Shown here: positions 10,922 to 20,749 of the stretch, piece by piece
Numbering within the stretch: position 1 is the first letter of the stretch
Layout: each line of letters begins with the position of its first letter
NCBI GenBank assembly: GCA_018343915.1
Contig: JABRWF010000001.1
Span: forward strand, 806,001-870,000
Length of the DNA: 64,000 bases
DNA from: Agroathelia rolfsii
Taxonomy: Eukaryota > Basidiomycota > Agaricomycetes > Amylocorticiales > Amylocorticiaceae
Direction: 5' to 3'
Program-made: the position numbers and the translations under genes
The notes under the pieces: model-generated
The model's database searches: none
Seen by the model: the letters and a program-made list of their open reading frames with translations, nothing else
What the model was told of the DNA's origin: nothing

Positions 10922-11275
10922 TGTTAAAATTAAGGGAGAATACTAATATAATATTAACTCCAACTGTAGTAAGAAACAAACAGATGTTTATTGCACCTAA
11001 TATAATATTACTATAAAGGAATTAGAGGTGCGAAAGAGAAACAAAAGAATAATAACTCACACTCCAACTGTAGTAAGAAACAAACAGATGGAGCGCTACA
11101 AAGTGTGGACGCGTCAGTATAAACATTAGTCATGTGACACGGAAGCAAAACATGTAATGAGCAATATACATTCGTAAGGTAAAATGTCCATAGTGCATTG
11201 TTCCATGAGAATTAAGAGAAAGGAGAAAGGAATAAAATATTACACATATTTATAATCCAGCTTTGCCCTTCAACA
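10922..11275 (-). repeat. Copia C 5' LTR
   Basis: 354 bases, pairs with 2,615-2,968; differences are mostly C/T and G/A. Confidence 0.92.
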
Positions 11276-11280
11276 GTAGA

Positions 11281-11775
11281 AATAGGATGGTCAGTGATCT
11301 CAACCAGCTTGCACTGGGTTTCTGTTATATACCTCATCATTTCTATTGTCTGACGCTGCATTTCCAGCATCTGACCCATGAACTATTTGAAACCGGATGA
11401 CATGGCAGGGGAGGAAGGATAGGTGATAGCAGGGGTACGAGTTCAGGGAGTGGGGATTGGAGTGCAGATCTTTGGGGTGACTACAGGTGTTAAAACATGA
11501 GAACGAGCACATGAGGCAATGGGTTCTGGTACAGGTTCAGGTTCTCTGAAATCAGATGGTGAAGGATATTCCTCCTCAGGTTCTTCCTTATTGTCTTCTT
11601 CCTCCTTAGATTCTTTGGGGGTTGCGGGTTTAGGTGGGGAGGGGAGTTTAGGCGGCGTAGGTATCTTTGGTGGTTGAGAGAAGGTAGGCTGAGGGGTGGG
11701 GGCGGATATGGAGGGATAAGCAGAGATTTTGGCAGTGGGTTGTGCGGGGGCCTTTCCTTTTCTGGATTGGCTCAT
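11281..11775 (-). pseudogene. Gypsy A3 gag, N-terminal part
   Basis: Starts MSQSRKGKAPAQPTAK at 11,775, matching MSKPSKGKAPAQLSAK of gypsy A1. It continues with a Pro-rich and acidic low-complexity stretch (KESKEEEDNKEEPEEE), then TPIPTP. A stop lies near 11,442. Copia C interrupts the gene at 11,280; the rest resumes at 2,614 on the other side. Confidence 0.85.
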
Positions 11776-12183
11776 AAACTTGTGGAGCAAAGGCTCAACA
11801 CGGATTCTTTTTCTTCTTCAAACTCTAGGCTCCAAGCGGAGAGCCTCTGGTAGCATAATAAAGGAAAATAAAGGATTTGATTGGACAGGCAGTTTTACAC
11901 CTGAGAAGTTATCTCTAGAAGCAGCAGGCTAACCCTGCAGTAGTGCCTTTGGGTAATAACACAAGGTTTCCCTGGAATGTGCAGGTACTCCCAAGCCTAA
12001 ATCTGAATGGGTTAAAACTAGGTATTAGATCCTAGCTAATTGCTTCCGCAAACAGTTCAAGCCTAATACAAATTTGACAATAGAAAATGTATAAAAATTT
12101 CCTTGCTTGTGCTAATTGGCAGAGAATTAGTCTGCACACTGGAGTGAGGCTCAACAGTGGTTTTAGGTTTAGCTTCAACCTAA
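11776..12183 (-). mobile_element. Gypsy A3 leader with self-priming site
   Basis: Matches the A1 leader at 32,172-32,588. AGGTTGAAGCT (minus strand, 12,181-12,171) sits two bases from the LTR end, in the same place as in A1 and A2. Confidence 0.8.
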
Positions 12184-13190
12184 TGTCAAGGCTTGCACAC
12201 TTGACCTATCTGACAAACACAACCTTCTATAAGGTATGAAGGCGGGCTGTAAGGCTAGGTTTTACATGTGTTACTTGGTCAGATATTTATCAGGGACCCA
12301 CATGCTCCTGTTGCTGCTCTTTATAATAGGACACCTTATTAACTACTTTGCTAGGCTTGTGATTGGTACTCTAGACTTGTTGTCTTCCCGGGTACTCACT
12401 TTACATCAAATAGTTTATATGATGTTTCTTACTAGAGACAGGTAGCTTAGCCCACTGTAGTCTATATTATCCCTGCAAGGACTTATTACTGCCTTGACCA
12501 GAATGAACTGGATTTTATCATGTGCAGTGCCTCCTTGTATTGAGGACTTATAACTCAGACGGCCCTCTGATACTAGGGCTGATATGTACACTACTTAAAT
12601 ACTATTTAAGGCCTTATACTAAATAGGGAAAGGGGAGAGAAAGTGTAAGGGTATGGGCTAGGGCAAACAAGCCTGAAGGCAAGAGATATATTAGTTTATG
12701 TAAAGAATACAGTGGGAGGTGCCCTTACCTGAAAGCGAGAAGGTCAAAGCTAAGGTTTAGGTAAGGGTTATATGCTTGTATTTATACATAAATGAAAGGG
12801 CCTGTGCATAGCCTTGTTGGTCTGTGTGCAGCTGGGGTTTGTAAGCAGGAATGTGTAAAATGCAGGGGCAGTGCTTTGTGACTAAGTCCAATGAGCAACC
12901 AATCGGGATGATGAGTCTAGTACTCCTTAGTAATCGCACAGTGATCGGAACAACCCTAGTTCCTGAGTCTAGACCTTTTGATGAAAAGGAATGATCTAGA
13001 CTCCGCCTTCCTAATATACTCTTGTCACAAGCACTCCTGTCACGTGGGGCTAACACAGCTAGTTACATGCACATCAAGATGTTGCCTACAAGGTATTTTG
13101 TCCATATCTTCATGAATAAAAATCGTAAAAATATAATAAAATTATGTACATGTTCGTAAGAGAAGGGCGAAAAATATCCAACTCATAACA
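12184..13190 (-). repeat. LTR-A, 5' LTR of gypsy A3
   Basis: 1,007 bases. Right flank GGTTG (13,191-13,195) is the presumed target duplication; the matching left end lies outside the window. The flanking sequence is Tc1-like transposase. Confidence 0.9.
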
Positions 13191-13931
13191 GGTTGGTTCA
13201 GGGAACATAAAAGTTTGGTAGTGGAAACATTATGTTGTAGGGATGTTTTGGATGGGATGGGGCTGGATATACAACCAGGATTATTGGGAAAATGGACTCA
13301 GAAGTCTATGTGTCTATTTTAGAGGATGAACTCCAGGATAGTATGGAGTTATAGGGTAAAAATACTAACAATACTATATTTTAGCAGGATAATAACCCTA
13401 AACATAAGAGCAAACTAGCCATGAAATGGTTTGAAAACCATGAATTGGAAGTTATGGAGTGGCCTGCTAACTCCCTAGACCTCAATCCTATTGAGCATCT
13501 ATGGGATCACCTCAAAAGAAAGCTGGCAGACTATGATGAGCCTACATCATCACTTACTAGGCTTTAGGAGAGGATAGAGAAGGAGTTGGATGCTATTTCA
13601 GTATCTATTTGTCAAAAGTTGATTGAGAGTATGCCTAGAAGGGTGGTAGAGGTGATAAAAGCAAAAGGAGGATATACTAGATACTAAATTTAATAAAATT
13701 TGTATTTTGAAAATATTAGCAACAAAACTGTCTCAATAATACCCCTTGAAAGAATAATACATAACTCTATGGTTTATTGACCAAATCACATGACCTAGAG
13801 CTCGATTTAAAGCAGATATGGTATACTTGATAGGAGTATTTTTAGTATAATTTTAAGTATTTTATTTCTGGGGATATAGATCAAAAATTGTAAAAAATGC
13901 AAACATTGAGATGGTTTTGTCACTCAGTGTA
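13191..13931 (+). mobile_element. Tc1-like element E1, right half
   Basis: Matches 40,750-41,504 of the full element E2: transposase C-terminal part with WPANSLDLNPIEHLW (catalytic Glu region), then the right terminal repeat ending CACTCAGTGTA. The left half is on the far side of gypsy A3, outside the window. The frame has stops, so this is a fossil. Confidence 0.9.
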
Positions 13932-14112
13932 GCTTGGAAATATATGAGGGCTAATTATATAACTACTGCACTGCCTATATTCCATGCCCTAAAGGGTAAT
14001 TCTTGTAAGAAAATAAGAGAGATGGAAAGAAAATGTAATAACAAAAGAAATACTAGTCTAAATTTTATAAGAAAATATCCAAAAAATCAGCAAAAATTCC
14101 CTTCTCATAACA
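13932..14112 (-). repeat. LTR-J fragment
   Basis: Matches the TGTCATGAGAAGG end of J on the minus strand, including CATGCCCTAAAGGGTAAT. It was the host of element E1, which interrupts it at a TA. Confidence 0.8.
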
Positions 14113-14361
14113 ACAATAGTATTGTATTCTGAACCTATGCTCTAGACTCTACTTACATAATATATCACATAACTAGTAGTTACATGATGGCCAGTCACAT
14201 AATTGACTTTGTTACATAACTCACTTAGTCATCAAAGTACTTATGTAATGTTTACATAATATATAATATATATACCCAAAAATAGAGAAAATTCAGGGAA
14301 AAGTCTAAAAAATAATGAAAAATCCAGAATAAAATTATTATACAATAATTGACTTGTAACA
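14113..14361 (-). repeat. LTR-H fragment, decayed
   Basis: Matches the TGTTAC/TGTTATAAG end of LTR-H on the minus strand, with AGAAAATTCAGG and ACATGATGGCCAGTCACAT. Very AT-rich through transitions. Confidence 0.75.
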
Positions 14362-14690
14362 ACTGCCTTTCTAATATATTCTTGTTATAAATGCTTCTGT
14401 TATATGGGGCTAACACAGCTAGTTATACATATATTAAAATATTGCCTACAAGGTATTTTCCTTATAACTTAGTATATAAAAATTGTAAAAAGATAAAAAA
14501 AAATTATGTACAAGTTCAGAATTTAAAGGCAAAAAATATATACATAACATCCAACTCATAACAATATAGGTATTCAATAAGTACACTAGCCTAGTTATAT
14601 ACATAAAACTTAGCATTATAGCCTGCCTATATACTTACTAAGTAGGTTGTATTTATTACTGTTATTAGAAGTATAAGCCCTAATATTTAT
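14362..14690. repeat. Two decayed LTR-A pieces, back to back
   Basis: 14,362-14,563 matches the start third of LTR-A on the minus strand (ends CCAACTCATAACA). 14,564-14,690 resembles the end of LTR-A on the plus strand (AAACTTAGCATTATAGCCTGCC). Both are strongly AT-shifted, so exact limits are approximate. Confidence 0.6.
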
Positions 14691-15099
14691 CTATAGTATA
14701 TGATGCTATATACAAACATATTTTAAAAAAATCATGTTACTTCAGATAAAATCATCTCATTCCTGATAAGATTAGATATAGTGGAATATTGAAAATATTA
14801 AATCAAGGAATATATACATATTATTTAATATATATATATATATATAAGAGTTGTTAATATCTTTATAATTATTAGTTAATAAATCATGAAATAAATATCT
14901 ATAAAAGATATAATGTTAAAGGATGTATTGAAGTACTCATTGGAAATATTGGAAAGATATAAAGTGTGTAAATATTCAATCTTTCAATATAAAAAGCATG
15001 AATCTTAGCTATTTACATTCTTATAGGCAGCAATTCAATACAGTATAGATTAAATATAGGCACTATGCTGCTTATCCACAGAATATTGAAAGTGATTAT
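14691..15099. other. AT-rich spacer downstream of the hydrolase gene
   Basis: No gene or clear repeat. Contains a short (TA)n run near 14,830-14,850. Probably the 3' flank and terminator region of the gene at 15,100. Confidence 0.5.
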
Positions 15100-16316
15100 T
15101 TACATTGATCCCAGAAATTCCACCAAAACTTTCATCATTGTCTGAGGCATGTCCCAATGCATCTTTGACAGCTATTCAGCAAACTATTATATCGAGAGAG
15201 AAAAATGCTTACAAAGTGATTGCCATTAGGTACAATGTGTCTTTTGAGCAATCCTCCCCCGTGTAGTTCATTTTGCTCTTCGGCGGCCCATAAGCCGGCG
15301 GGTGCAAAAGAAGGAGATGACTCTCCAATAAGGAGTAGAACTTTCATATGATGAAGTAATTTCCTCACAGAGGTGTCGAAAACCGCTGTCCGAAAGCCTA
15401 ATAACTGCTGTGGGATAAAAAACACCATCAAAGGCATATCTATGCTAGCTTCCTGTCCATCGGAGACAACCAAACTCTTCTCTTCTGCGGACATATTGAA
15501 AATGCTAGGAACATAATTCGTCACAGGAAGTACATAGCTCAGCCGCTCGAGATCGCGTGTGGAGAGATCGCCATGATCAAAATAGCCAGTGACCCAATGA
15601 GTAAACATTGGGATTCTAAGCTCCTCTGGCATAGTAGTATCTACAAGTGGGGTCCAGTTCCTCGGCGGGCTCGGAAGCCCTATGACGATTGGTGCCGGCT
15701 CTAAAAAAAGTTATTTCCTGTAGATGCAGCGTGGGAGGATTAAAGACCAACCATACAAAACCAGTCCACGAATTCGGGAAGATAAACGGCTCTGGGCCTC
15801 TACAGGTAGTTTACTAATTGCAGAAATTGCTGCAAGAGTGTATGAGCAACCTAAAGACCAACCCAGGAGTAATATGCCTCCAGAAGAGCCATCTTTTGAA
15901 ATTTCGGGTAGATGATGATCTTGAATAAATGTGTCCCAGAACATGGCCAATTCACGTCCACGAGCGTCCATAAAGGCTTGTTTTTCTTCTTCAGTACCAT
16001 TCGTAACAACTCGCATCTCAGCATTGGTGTAAGGCGATGATTGGGAGTAATGCCTTCGCGCAACACTAACGAAGCGCACTTTATAATTCGCCAGAGATAC
16101 TCGAGAAATTTTATCGAAGATACCTGGCAGCTTATAATCAGCCATTCTTATATGATACAATGGAAGCGATGTTAAAACAAAGGACATACGCTCAGAAAAC
16201 CCCATCCCATTTAATGAGAATATTGTTGTGTACCTATCTCCTGTTCCGGATGGCGCACCAGTGTCTGTGTAAGACAAGCTCACAGCGCCTTCGACACTGA
16301 GAGTAGCAGTCCTCAT
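15100..16316 (-). CDS. Alpha/beta hydrolase, 4 exons, 349 residues
   Basis: Predicted serine hydrolase of the alpha/beta fold; the substrate is unknown. I place exons at 16,316-16,190, 16,123-15,752, 15,700-15,213 and 15,162-15,100. The introns are 66, 51 and 50 bases with donors GTATGT, GTTGGT and GTAAGC, all ending AG, with CTGAT and CTGAAT branch-like sites. Total 1,050 bases, exactly 350 codons. The spliced protein has SLNGMGFSERIF (the oxyanion region), the nucleophile elbow GWSLG in exon 2, LVLYEPAPIVIGLPSPPRNW across intron 2, and GNHFMHWD across intron 3, giving the catalytic histidine near the end. The acidic residue of the triad is not obvious (LLIGESSPSF is the likely region). No signal peptide is seen. 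The coding sequence has no premature stop and keeps CpG, unlike its transposon neighbours. Without introns 2 and 3 the frame would end in stops, which supports the model. Confidence 0.85.
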
Positions 16317-16371
16317 CTCAAGTTATAGATCTACGTTATTGGTCCTTGTAGGTGGCGATCTGTGTGCGTGG

Positions 16372-16378
16372 TATATAT
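16372..16378 (-). promoter_or_regulatory. Possible TATA box of the hydrolase gene
   Basis: TATATA on the minus strand about 56 bases above the start codon, a plausible distance for a fungal core promoter. No other promoter element is recognised. Confidence 0.4.
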
Positions 16379-16945
16379 TAGTTCCCAACGGCACAGGGGT
16401 GTTTTAAAATACTGTTACGAATGGATTAATTGAAGTCAGTGACTATCTGATGTACTTCAATCATTGTGTTATTTTAAGCACAAGGCTTGTATCTTAGCAT
16501 CATGATGTAGATCCGAGTGATTCCGAAGTAAAAAAAAAAATATGTCCCGTTGATGTTTGTGTGATTATCTATCACTATCTGTTTTTCAATTCAAAATCTA
16601 AAATAATAAAACGGCATTTGTATTATTCATTTCAGCTTGGCGGTATCAACGTTGTACCCCTCTTTTGGGAGGCGCATGGTGTTATCAAGACTAAATTAGC
16701 ACAAGATTACTGGGTTATAAGCGTGGATGTACACAGAAGATCCCCCAAATTTATCTTCTGATCTATCACGGCTCATGAGTTATGTATGATATTTACATAA
16801 CTTGATGATTAAGACAGGGCTGTCATATGTTAGATAGCTAACATGCACTGCATTTTAATTAATCTACGTATGTATGTGTATAGCAAGGTACACCCTCAGA
16901 CACTTGTTTTTGCGGAACATAAATTAGTCAAGCATCTGTCACAGC
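16379..16945. other. Spacer upstream of the hydrolase gene
   Basis: No recognised gene or repeat. A run of ten A at about 16,531-16,540. A 66-codon open frame at 16,561-16,761 has no recognisable features. Confidence 0.5.
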
Positions 16946-17185
16946 TGTCACGAGATTGAACAACGAAGTAACAGGCACAAGGGTTTATTCGAAAACTGCT
17001 ATATCGCACACAGAACAGACAGTTATTTATACTAAAATACTATCTCATCCCAAATCCATCGTCCACATGCAAAAGATAAGAATTATGACCGAGCATCACC
17101 AAGCATGAGAGAATATGAAATTACTAATGAATGCCCGCTGCCCTGCAGCGCGGCGTGACCGATCCGACATAGCGGGACCGTGACA
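16946..17185 (-). repeat. Candidate solo LTR of another family (about 240 bases)
   Basis: Begins TGTCACGAG and ends CGTGACA, a TG…CA structure. On the minus strand it has TATAAATA followed by AATAAA about 45 bases later, the usual promoter and polyadenylation layout of an LTR. No target duplication is visible and there is no second copy in the window. Confidence 0.4.
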
Positions 17186-17920
17186 AGTAACGCTGCGCCG
17201 TTACAGCATCGGACTCGTACCTAGACACTTGCTAAATTACACTGATTAAACAAGTTTAATAAGAGCCTCTAGTGTATTTTGCTATAGGAAATACCATATA
17301 GTGATATATAACCCATAATCAGAATAGTTATGTTTCCCTATAAGTATAGGTATATATATACATTACTGAAGCCTAACTACTCAAGCTTATAAGCACACTG
17401 GGGTTTTGAAGTTAAAAAAGCGATTTCTACTAAATAGTTTACATAATCTGTTACTTTGAGTAAATATTTGGGTAAATAGGATGTTTTTACAAATTTCAAA
17501 CATTCCAGCTTTATGAAAACAATTATATTGAGTAAAAGATCAAAGAAAAAAGCACCTTTTATCAATTGTCCTTTACCAAAAATCTTACTATTTGTAAAAT
17601 TTAGCATAAAGAAGGAATATCCTACTATTGGGTAAATGTCAACCTACACCAATAAGTTTACTAATAGTAATAATTTTGATAAAATGACTTTGCCTGCACT
17701 AGGTAAATATTATTATTTTTACCAAAATAGCATATTGAGTAAAAGATACACAAAATAGATATTTTTTACTTTTAGTAAAAGTCCATCTATAACTATTTCT
17801 TTTACTCAAGGTAGATGTTTATGTAAATAAGTGGCCTCTTTTATGCATACTTTTACCTTGAGTAATAGAGATGGTTATATATAAACCTTTACTTTAGGTA
17901 AAAGTGCCACTTTTCCTAGT
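17186..17920. repeat. Spacer with many GGTAAA / TTTACC motifs
   Basis: No gene. Between about 17,400 and 17,920 short motifs of the type TTGAGTAAAAG, GGGTAAAT, GGTAAAAG and their complements CTTTTACTCAA, TTTACC recur roughly ten times in both orientations at irregular spacing. The unit is too degenerate to define a period. Confidence 0.45.
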
Positions 17921-18935
17921 TGTTATAAGTTGGACATTTTTCGCATTTTCTCTACGAACTTGTACATATTTTTATTGTATTTTTACGATTTTTATTCATT
18001 GAGATACAGACAAAATACCTTGTAGACAATATCTTGACATGCATGTGACTGGCTGTGTTAGCCCCACGTGACAGGAGTGCTTGTGACAAGAGTATATTAG
18101 GAAGGCAGAGTCTAGATCATTCCTTTTCACTAAAAGGTCTAGACTTAGGAACCAGGGTTGTTCTGATCACTGTGCAATTACTAAGGAGTACTAGACTCAC
18201 CATTCCGATCAGTTGCTCATTGGACTTAGTCACAAAGCACTGCCCCTGCATTATTACATGTTCCTGCTTACAAACCCTGGCTGTACACAGACCATCAAGG
18301 CTGCACATAAGCCCTTCCATTTATGTATAAATACAAGCATGTAGCCCTTACCTGATCCTTAGCTTTGACCTTCTTGCCTTCAGGTAAGGGCACCCCCATC
18401 TTGTTCCTACATACATATTTGCTAATATACATTCTTGCCTTCAGGCTTATTCAAGTCCTAGCCCACACCCCCTCTTTACTTCCCCCCTTCTTATTAAGTG
18501 TAAGGCCTCAAGGGCATCTTAGTAAGCATATACGTAGCCTTGTTACAAGAAGGCATAAGGTTATAAAGCCCTCAATACATGGAGGCATTACATGTGAACC
18601 CAAAAGCCCTATTCAATTAGGCCTAGGCAGTAAAAGGACCTAGCAGATGTTATGTAGACCACGGTGGGCTAAGCCGCCTGTCCTCAGTAAGAAACACTAA
18701 GAGATCTATTTGATACAAAGGAAGTACACAGGAAGCCCTTGGCTAGAGTACCAAACACAACTCTAGCAAAGTAGAGCTTGGACTGTCCTATTATGAAAGG
18801 CAGCAACAGGAGCATGTAGGCATCTGATAAAAATACCAAACTAGCAGTACACATAAAACCTGGCTTTACAGCCTGCCTATGTACCTTACAAGTGGGTTGT
18901 GTCTTTTGGTAGAGTCAAGCGCATAAGCCTTGACA
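17921..18935 (+). repeat. Solo LTR-A
   Basis: 1,015 bases, TGTTATAAG to CCTTGACA. Target duplication CTAGT (17,916-17,920) and CTGGT (18,936-18,940), one transition apart. Confidence 0.92.
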
Positions 18936-19265
18936 CTGGTTGCCCCAACTAAGTTACCTAGATGATCTAAGTCCATGGCTAAAGTTGCCCAGGCAATCAA
19001 AGTGCAAATATTCATTACTCCAATTTTATCACTATTAGTACCTACATTAGCTCTTATATCACTAAATTAATCTCACTGTATTTTTAAATATAGGCTATAC
19101 CAATATTACAAGCTGAAATAATAATGAAATTTGACTGGAATGGTAGTGTCAAGGAATTACTCTTGACTATGTAGAGATAATCAAAATAATCTCCTGATAC
19201 TGAATAAAGTACCTAAAATATGAGTTTTCCCATACTACCTAATCTCCTTAATCTATTAAGGGTGG
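18936..19265. other. Spacer between solo LTRs
   Basis: AT-rich, no gene or repeat recognised; it continues the sequence found left of the LTR-A insertion. Confidence 0.5.
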
Positions 19266-20143
19266 TGTCACAACCCGCCAATGCACCTGGCCGCCGAACA
19301 TCCCAATCACACACATCAACATTTGCAAACAACTATGATGGAGTCACCGGCAACATCCTCCCTTCTGCGTCACTGTGTGTCCCATACATCAGAAGCGTTT
19401 CCAATGTATCTGCCGACGTTTCCCTGGAGCCATATGCATAGCACCTTCCTATACTTCCTTCCCATCATTGATGCGCTTCTGTCCATTAGAGCATTCCACA
19501 TGTTGACTGACCTTCTTGACACTAATCCCCAAAGTTGCTATGTGTCCGCACCAGCGCATCTTTCCTATCTGGGATGATCATACTTAGTTCTCCCTCTTGA
19601 TCATGCTCTGATTGACAATCAGACTGCCAATAGTTCTGAAGGAATGCATCCCGACTTTGTGCACAGCATGGCATGACTACCAGAGTGTGTGGAGCATGCT
19701 ATTACTTATTATCCTTATTGTTTTCCCTCTATTTCTTTATTTATCATTTTCACAACTACTGTACTTTGTATATATGTACTGTACCTGATGTAGTAGATAC
19801 AGTAGTCGGAAAATTAAGTGTGTTTAGCCCTAAACAAGCCCTATACCTACTACATAGCCAGCGGTCAACCTGTGGACTCGAGTGTCCTCAAGTATCTTGT
19901 TCTGCTTCTCTCCCTCCTGCTTGGTCTCTTCACTCTATGCACGATCTCACCAGACCTCCCGCTCAACTTGCCAAATGCCATGACTGCTTGCCGTGCCACC
20001 CGTATCACCGCAAGCCCTGAGGTATCGAAGAGGTAACTCCATAAACCCACAGAGCTGCCATCCAGCAGTGAGCAGCTTTAGCAGTTAGCGCTCCAGGGGC
20101 ATTGCTGCACTGCCTAAGCTAGCTGTGAAGGTAGCTCTTGACA
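19266..20143 (+). repeat. Solo D LTR
   Basis: 878 bases, TGTCACAACCCGCC to AGCTCTTGACA. Perfect target duplication GGTGG (19,261-19,265 and 20,144-20,148). Confidence 0.93.
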
Positions 20144-20299
20144 GGTGGCAAAGGTACTCTCTTTGTATCTTATAAAGCTCTAGAGACTTTTGTTAGAGGA
20201 GGGTAGAGGTTCTGGAGACTCTGAATTATATATCATGCATCTAACTAGTTACTAGGGAATTTCACCCTACTAATTGAATGTATTGGTATGCTAAGATGT

Positions 20300-20749
20300 A
20301 GGGCTAGGCCCAGAGATTAGTAAACCCTAAAGGTGAAGTTTATTGAGTAATTCTAAGAGGAATACAAATACCTAATACTTGCCTAAAGGCAAAGAGGTCA
20401 AAGCTGGCCTTTTAGGATAAGTTACATTAACTACTTATACTACTATGAAAGCTCCACACTAGTTCTAATGCAGAGATAAGAGATAGAGAAAGTAGAATAT
20501 ATAGGGAAAGACCTTTTCCCTAACTTTAATAGGTAGCCATATGGAGATACAACACTTACAGAGGCTCTATACTTAGGAGTGGAGCTCCTTAAGAGCTCTG
20601 GAGTAGAAGCTCAGAAATGTATAGTAGAACTAGTATCCATTAGGAGTCAGTTAGTGATCAGAGGTTTGTACTCTAGAGTTGTGTGGAATGGTAAACAGAA
20701 AATGCACAACTTGTGATTACTCCTATAGCATGTGGCTTAGTCACATAAG
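20300..20749 (-). repeat. LTR-K fragment
   Basis: Matches about 43,160-43,612 of the complete K at 42,935-43,764, including TACTTGCCTAAAGGCAAAGAGG and the body up to GTGGCTTAGTCACATAAG, where LTR-A is inserted. The rest of K does not follow on the other side. The stretch 20,149-20,299 left of it is unassigned. Confidence 0.7.

Larger units (their letters stand above)
2615..11275 (-). mobile_element. Copia element C, complete outline with two nested insertions
   Basis: Ty1/copia retrotransposon on the minus strand with 354-base LTRs (10,922-11,275 upstream, 2,615-2,968 downstream). The target duplication is GTAGG (2,610-2,614) against GTAGA (11,276-11,280), one transition apart. The domain order, read leftward, is gag, zinc knuckle, protease, integrase, reverse transcriptase, RNase H, which is the copia order with integrase before reverse transcriptase. 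Two later insertions interrupt it: D (6,565-9,049) in integrase and solo LTR-A (4,335-5,350) in reverse transcriptase. Without them it is about 5.15 kb. The frame is broken by many stops, so it cannot be autonomous now. Confidence 0.92.
1344..13190 (-). mobile_element. Gypsy A3, internally deleted and nested element
   Basis: A minus-strand gypsy of the A family: 5' LTR at 12,184-13,190, leader and gag start at 11,281-12,183, copia C inserted in gag (2,615-11,275), rest of gag at 1,668-2,614, then directly the 3' LTR at 1,344-1,667. Protease, reverse transcriptase and integrase are missing: gag runs straight into LTR sequence, so pol was lost by internal deletion. The element sits in a Tc1-like transposon whose sequence continues at 13,191. 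What I see are the joins; the deletion is inferred by comparison with gypsy A1. Confidence 0.8.
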
